A DNA stretch of 9,142 bases, taken from contig CAMBNE010000026.1 of assembly GCA_945868935.1 (NCBI GenBank), positions 1-9,142 on the forward strand. The letters run 5' to 3'. Source of the DNA: an uncultured Clostridia bacterium (lineage in GTDB: Bacteria > Bacillota > Clostridia > Oscillospirales > Acutalibacteraceae). Positions 6,173 through 9,142 of this stretch are shown in pieces (within the stretch, counting starts at the first letter, position 1; each line of letters opens with the position of its first letter). The translations under genes and the position numbers were made by a program. The notes beneath the pieces are model-generated. The model was not told where the DNA came from and did not search any database. It worked only from the letters and a program-made list of their open reading frames with translations.

Positions 6173-6763
6173 TCATTTTTCAGCATTAATTTTTATAGTT
6201 TCAGCTTTTATTTCTTTTTCAGAATTAATATATGAAACAGAAAATTCTTTATTGCTGTCTGAGAAAAAATTATTGAATATAGATAAAGAATTAAGGCTTA
6301 TATCTTTGTTTTTATTCTTTAGTAGAATAATATGTTCTTCAACCTGTTCAGGTAGCTTTTTATCGTTTACAAATTTTTCCTCTAAATTTTCATCGCATAA
6401 TGTTACATACATAAGGGGTGAAAAATAAGGCTTTTCGGATATATACTTTATATCAGACTTAAGTGTTTTATCCGCTATTTTCTCCTCTGTTATGAACAGC
6501 TCAAGCTTTGAAAGCGAAAGGTTTGGTATATATTCGCTTTTTGCTTTTGAGCAGGCTTGTTCAAAGGAATCTGCAAATACAGAAGTGAAAACGGGTGTAT
6601 CGGAACTCGAAAGCAGATAAAACGTGTAGCAGATTTTTCCGTCCTTTTCCCCTACCGTCACAGTTTCTGCAATTGAAGCCTTGTCAACCTGCTTTGAGCC
6701 GGAACAGCCTGTAAACAGGATTGATAAGATACAAAGAAGGATTAATAATATTTTTTTAGTCAT
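6173..6763 (-). CDS. Short GerC-type spore germination lipoprotein
   Basis: This 196-residue lipoprotein fills the third slot of a gerA-gerB-gerC operon. GerC subunits are lipoproteins on the outer face of the inner spore membrane that help assemble the germinant receptor. Residues 1-20 form a lipoprotein signal (MTKKILL, hydrophobic core, LFTGC with Cys20). Residues 30-130 resemble the GerAC N-terminal domain: an initial beta strand (IAETVTVGEKDGKICYTFYL), then SFEQACSKAKSEY, a LSLSKLELFITEEKIAD strand-helix and YFSPLMYVTLCDENLEE. Usual GerC proteins are about 370-400 residues, so the C-terminal domain is missing. The stop is followed by a promoter gap and hprK, leaving no room for a broken remainder. 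The ATG overlaps the gerB stop (ATGACTAA), with GGGAGG 7 bases upstream. The usual tryptophan-aspartate after the lipid cysteine is absent. Family assignment leans on both sequence and position. Confidence 0.72.
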   Translation of the reverse strand: MTKKILLILLCILSILFTGCSGSKQVDKASIAETVTVGEKDGKICYTFYLLSSSDTPVFTSVFADSFEQACSKAKSEYIPNLSLSKLELFITEEKIADKTLKSDIKYISEKPYFSPLMYVTLCDENLEEKFVNDKKLPEQVEEHIILLKNKNKDISLNSLSIFNNFFSDSNKEFSVSYINSEKEIKAETIKINAEK

Positions 6764-7814
6764 TTAATCTCCTCCCGAAAGCAAACAGATAGATTACAGG
6801 AATTACAACGGCTGAGATAAAGGTGAGAATATTTAAAATATAGTGATTCGTTAATAATTCTTTTACAGCATTAAAATGATAAGAACATATAAAAAGTACA
6901 AAAATGATAACTGAAAAAACAAGCACAATCGGCAAAGAACTGCTTTTACCGGTTGATTTGCAAATACACGTCAGAATCAGCGAAATTAAGAGAAATACTG
7001 TTAGCAGTGATATTGAAAGATAAAGGCTGTCAAAGCCACTGACATTGCCGAAGTGAGTTGTTTTGGAAAGTAAAAAGCATCTGTAATCCTGTGCAAATGC
7101 ATATTCTCCGAGTACGAAAGTTGTGAAAAACAGAATCAGTCCATAAACAATTGCTGTTACAGCAACTGAAAAAACAATTTGCCTTGAACGGAAATTTTTG
7201 GTATAGCCTGATAAAACCGAAAATATTACCGCAGTAAATGCAGGTGTGAGAAAAAAAGAAGTATTATTTATAAAATCATTTTTCTGACCGTTAAAACTAA
7301 ATTCAGTATTGTTTATTTCAAAATTAGAAATATTACCTGCGAAAACTATCAGAAATACAATAAAAGAAAAGACAAAGACGAAAATTGAGCATCTTGCAAT
7401 TGCGTTAGTCCCTTTATAGGCGGCATACACGCAGACGGCAAGTAAAACGAAAGCAACTGCAAAAATATTTGCCTCACTATTGAGCTTTTTCGAAAACATA
7501 TCGCAGTATTTGATCAAAAAATATTCCGCAGTATAGACAAAGTACAGGCAGTAAAAAGCAGAAACAAAAACTATTGCGTTGGGCGTTTTTATATGAGCCA
7601 GCGACATAAAATCAAGGTCTGTTCTGTTTTTTATTATTACTGACGGTATGAAAAACAATGCTGTTATTGAAAATCCGCAAAGCAAGGTGAAAAGGTTGAA
7701 CAGAAATGACGTATTTTCAGGAAGGTCAAAGCTTTCGAGCAAAATTACGGATACACCTGAAAGGAATATAAGAAGCAACAGCCTTTTTGAAGGAAATTTA
7801 ATTTTTGTCTGCAT
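6756..7814 (-). CDS. GerB-type spore germination permease
   Basis: A 352-residue integral membrane protein of the GerB/GerAB family, in the APC amino-acid permease superfamily. GerB subunits sit in the inner spore membrane and are thought to recognise the germinant, often an amino acid. About ten hydrophobic helices are visible, near residues 11-27, 37-61, 79-101, 117-134, 142-160, 187-203, 213-234, 263-285, 294-311 and 325-346. YKGTNAIARCSIF (133-145) resembles the family's YG...AR motif, and SGFDSLYLSI (259-268) resembles the conserved segment before helix 8. The sequence is otherwise divergent, especially at the N-terminus. The ATG at 7812-7814 overlaps gerA by 17 bases and has GGAGG 6 bases upstream. 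Base composition looks more AT-rich than in the hprK operon. The germinant cannot be predicted from this sequence. Confidence 0.85.
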   Translation of the reverse strand: MQTKIKFPSKRLLLLIFLSGVSVILLESFDLPENTSFLFNLFTLLCGFSITALFFIPSVIIKNRTDLDFMSLAHIKTPNAIVFVSAFYCLYFVYTAEYFLIKYCDMFSKKLNSEANIFAVAFVLLAVCVYAAYKGTNAIARCSIFVFVFSFIVFLIVFAGNISNFEINNTEFSFNGQKNDFINNTSFFLTPAFTAVIFSVLSGYTKNFRSRQIVFSVAVTAIVYGLILFFTTFVLGEYAFAQDYRCFLLSKTTHFGNVSGFDSLYLSISLLTVFLLISLILTCICKSTGKSSSLPIVLVFSVIIFVLFICSYHFNAVKELLTNHYILNILTFISAVVIPVIYLFAFGRRLND

Positions 7815-9142
7815 AGCTGTCCTCCGTTTCAGGGAATTTCTGCACCTTTATTGTACGCTTTGAAAGGCTTTTCCAGTCAGCACGAATGAAAACATCCCTC
7901 ATACTTTTCAGCGAAAACGGTGCAAGCGACGACATATACGGCACTCCGAGCGAAGTTTTAGCGCACATATTAATCATAACAACGCAGGAAGCAAGCACTA
8001 TTCCCCATAAACCAAAAATTCCTCCGATAATTACGAATGAAAAACGCAGAACTGTTATAGGCGGATACAGCGGTGATGTTACGTAACTGCAAATTGCGGC
8101 AGTTGCAACTACCATAAGAGTAGATGAGCTGATAAAACCTGCGCTTACTGCACTTTCACCGATTACAAGCGCACCTACTATACTGACTGCGTGACCGAGA
8201 GATTTGGGGATTCTAAGACCTGCCTCTCGCATAATTTCGTATACAAAGGTGATTATTACCACTTCGAGCGTTACCGGCAAGGGCGTCTGAGAAAGGGATT
8301 CCGAGGTTTTTATGAGCAGTCCTGTCGGGAAATATTCGGGGTGAAACTGCGCAAACGCTGTATAAAGCGCAGGCAGATAGACCGCAATAAAAAATGAAAG
8401 GTACTTTAGAATTCTGATAAATGTTGCGTAGTACGGGCGGTTTGAATAATCGTCTACGCTCTGAAACTCCTCAACAAACAGATGTGGTAAAATTATTACA
8501 GCAGGAGTGCCGTCAATCAGAATTGCTACTCTACCCTCAGTCAGCTTGCCGCAGACGGTATCGGGACGTTCGGAAATTCCCACTCCCGAAAAAATTGACT
8601 TTGAACCTTTGTCTTCAAGATATTCCGTGAGGTAGCCCGACGCAAGCACAGTTTCAAGATTGCAATTTTTAAGACGGTTATGAATTTTCTTCAGGATTTC
8701 GGGAGAAACGCTTTTTTGCAGATAGCAAAGCATAAGCTGGGTTTGCGATTCACTGCCGACTGTTATTGTTTCAAACACAAGGTCGGGACTTTTTATTCTT
8801 CTGCGGATAAGAGTCATATTAATTCTCAGAGGTTCGGTAAAGCCTTCTCTTGAGCCTCGCTGAACAACCTCGCTTTCAGGCTCGCTTACTCCTCGAAATG
8901 AAAAGCCCTGAACGCCTATTGCAAGCATTCTGTCTGTACCGTCAACAGCAAGCAAGGCAAAGCCCGAAGTTGAAAACATTACCGCCTCGTCAAAGGTGTT
9001 GAATTCAACAATTTCACTTGAGGTTAAAACAGAAGTCTTTATTTCATCAAAAATTATATTCGAAGAAGCTTCTGAAAAACTGTAGGAAAGCAGAGGATTG
9101 ATTACCGAGAGAGCAATTACCTCTTTACTGCACATTCCCTCT
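7798..9142 (-). CDS. GerA-type spore germination protein, 5' end cut by window edge
   Basis: The frame is open to position 9142, and the first methionine (9133-9135) is probably internal. The residues before it read EG, and EGMCSKEVIALSVINPL matches the inner (D/E)G-(L/M)-VDKE-I---I--PL segment of GerA proteins, so perhaps 60-90 residues lie outside. GerA subunits carry a large soluble N-terminal region and five or so C-terminal membrane helices, and form the ion-channel subunit of the germinant receptor. Counting from that methionine: QRGSREGFTEPLRINMTLIR (92-111), SVDDYSNRPYYATFIRILKY (226-245), EIMREAGLRIPKSLGHAVSI (300-319) followed by VGALVIGESAV, and PLYPPI (355-360), with helices near 243-264, 287-303, 313-335, 338-352 and 364-392. 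It overlaps gerB by 17 bases. SpoVAF is a close paralogue, but the following gerB and gerC favour a receptor subunit. Confidence 0.92.
   Translation of the reverse strand, partial: EGMCSKEVIALSVINPLLSYSFSEASSNIIFDEIKTSVLTSSEIVEFNTFDEAVMFSTSGFALLAVDGTDRMLAIGVQGFSFRGVSEPESEVVQRGSREGFTEPLRINMTLIRRRIKSPDLVFETITVGSESQTQLMLCYLQKSVSPEILKKIHNRLKNCNLETVLASGYLTEYLEDKGSKSIFSGVGISERPDTVCGKLTEGRVAILIDGTPAVIILPHLFVEEFQSVDDYSNRPYYATFIRILKYLSFFIAVYLPALYTAFAQFHPEYFPTGLLIKTSESLSQTPLPVTLEVVIITFVYEIMREAGLRIPKSLGHAVSIVGALVIGESAVSAGFISSSTLMVVATAAICSYVTSPLYPPITVLRFSFVIIGGIFGLWGIVLASCVVMINMCAKTSLGVPYMSSLAPFSLKSMRDVFIRADWKSLSKRTIKVQKFPETEDSYADKN

Noticed and set aside
6745..6763. Run of seven A residues (minus strand) at codons 3-5 of gerC as a possible slippage or phase-variation site
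   Set aside because: Lysine-rich lipoprotein signal starts in AT-rich genes commonly produce such runs. The frame is intact and nothing else suggests phase variation.
9133..9142. AGAGGG immediately upstream of the methionine at 9133-9135 as a gerA start site
   Set aside because: The spacing to the ATG is about one base, far too short for a ribosome binding site. The residues around it match an internal GerA motif, so the real start lies outside the window.

Overview
The window is a stretch of chromosome in which every supported gene lies on the minus strand, so transcription runs from position 9142 down to 1. Both edges cut through genes. Gene content points to a low-to-mid GC, endospore-lineage Firmicute of the class Clostridia. 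A gut-type Ruminococcaceae/Oscillospiraceae relative is my best guess, by inference. The evidence is an HPr kinase/phosphorylase, a WhiA/RapZ/MurB cluster, a GerA-GerB-GerC germination receptor operon, the MEP isoprenoid pathway enzyme Dxs, and strong AGGAGG-like ribosome binding sites. No tRNA, rRNA, CRISPR array, insertion sequence or phage gene is visible, and no gene-free stretch exceeds about 115 bases.

Region 1 (about 9142 to 6173) is a germinant-receptor operon in the order gerA-gerB-gerC. The genes overlap by 17 and 8 bases and have good Shine-Dalgarno sites inside the preceding gene, so they are probably translationally coupled. GerA is cut at its N-terminus by the window edge. GerB is a ten-helix permease. 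GerC is a lipoprotein of only 196 residues, about half the usual length, and ends just before an intergenic region.

Region 2 (6172 to 6061) is a 112-base, very AT-rich gap with a plausible sigma-A promoter reading into hprK. I see no convincing intrinsic terminator for the ger operon.

Region 3 (6060 to 1) looks like one long tight operon: hprK, a YcdX-like PHP phosphoesterase, murB, rapZ, whiA, xseB, ispA, dxs. Gaps are 8, 21, 13, 30 and 25 bases, then an 11-base overlap, then 38 bases. It joins two blocks usually seen separately: the carbon-regulation/cell-wall block (hprK-PHP-murB-rapZ-whiA) and the exonuclease VII/isoprenoid block (xseB-ispA-dxs). IspA and Dxs feed synthesis of polyprenyl carriers needed for peptidoglycan. 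MurB makes the UDP-MurNAc precursor. RapZ and WhiA link envelope precursor supply and division to metabolism, and HprK senses glycolytic state. A shared growth/envelope role is therefore plausible.

Two expected neighbours are absent from their usual slots: yvcK/glmR between rapZ and whiA, and xseA before xseB. I found no convincing undescribed system. The points most worth a second look are the half-length GerC, the missing yvcK, and the operon junction with a TTG-started ispA.
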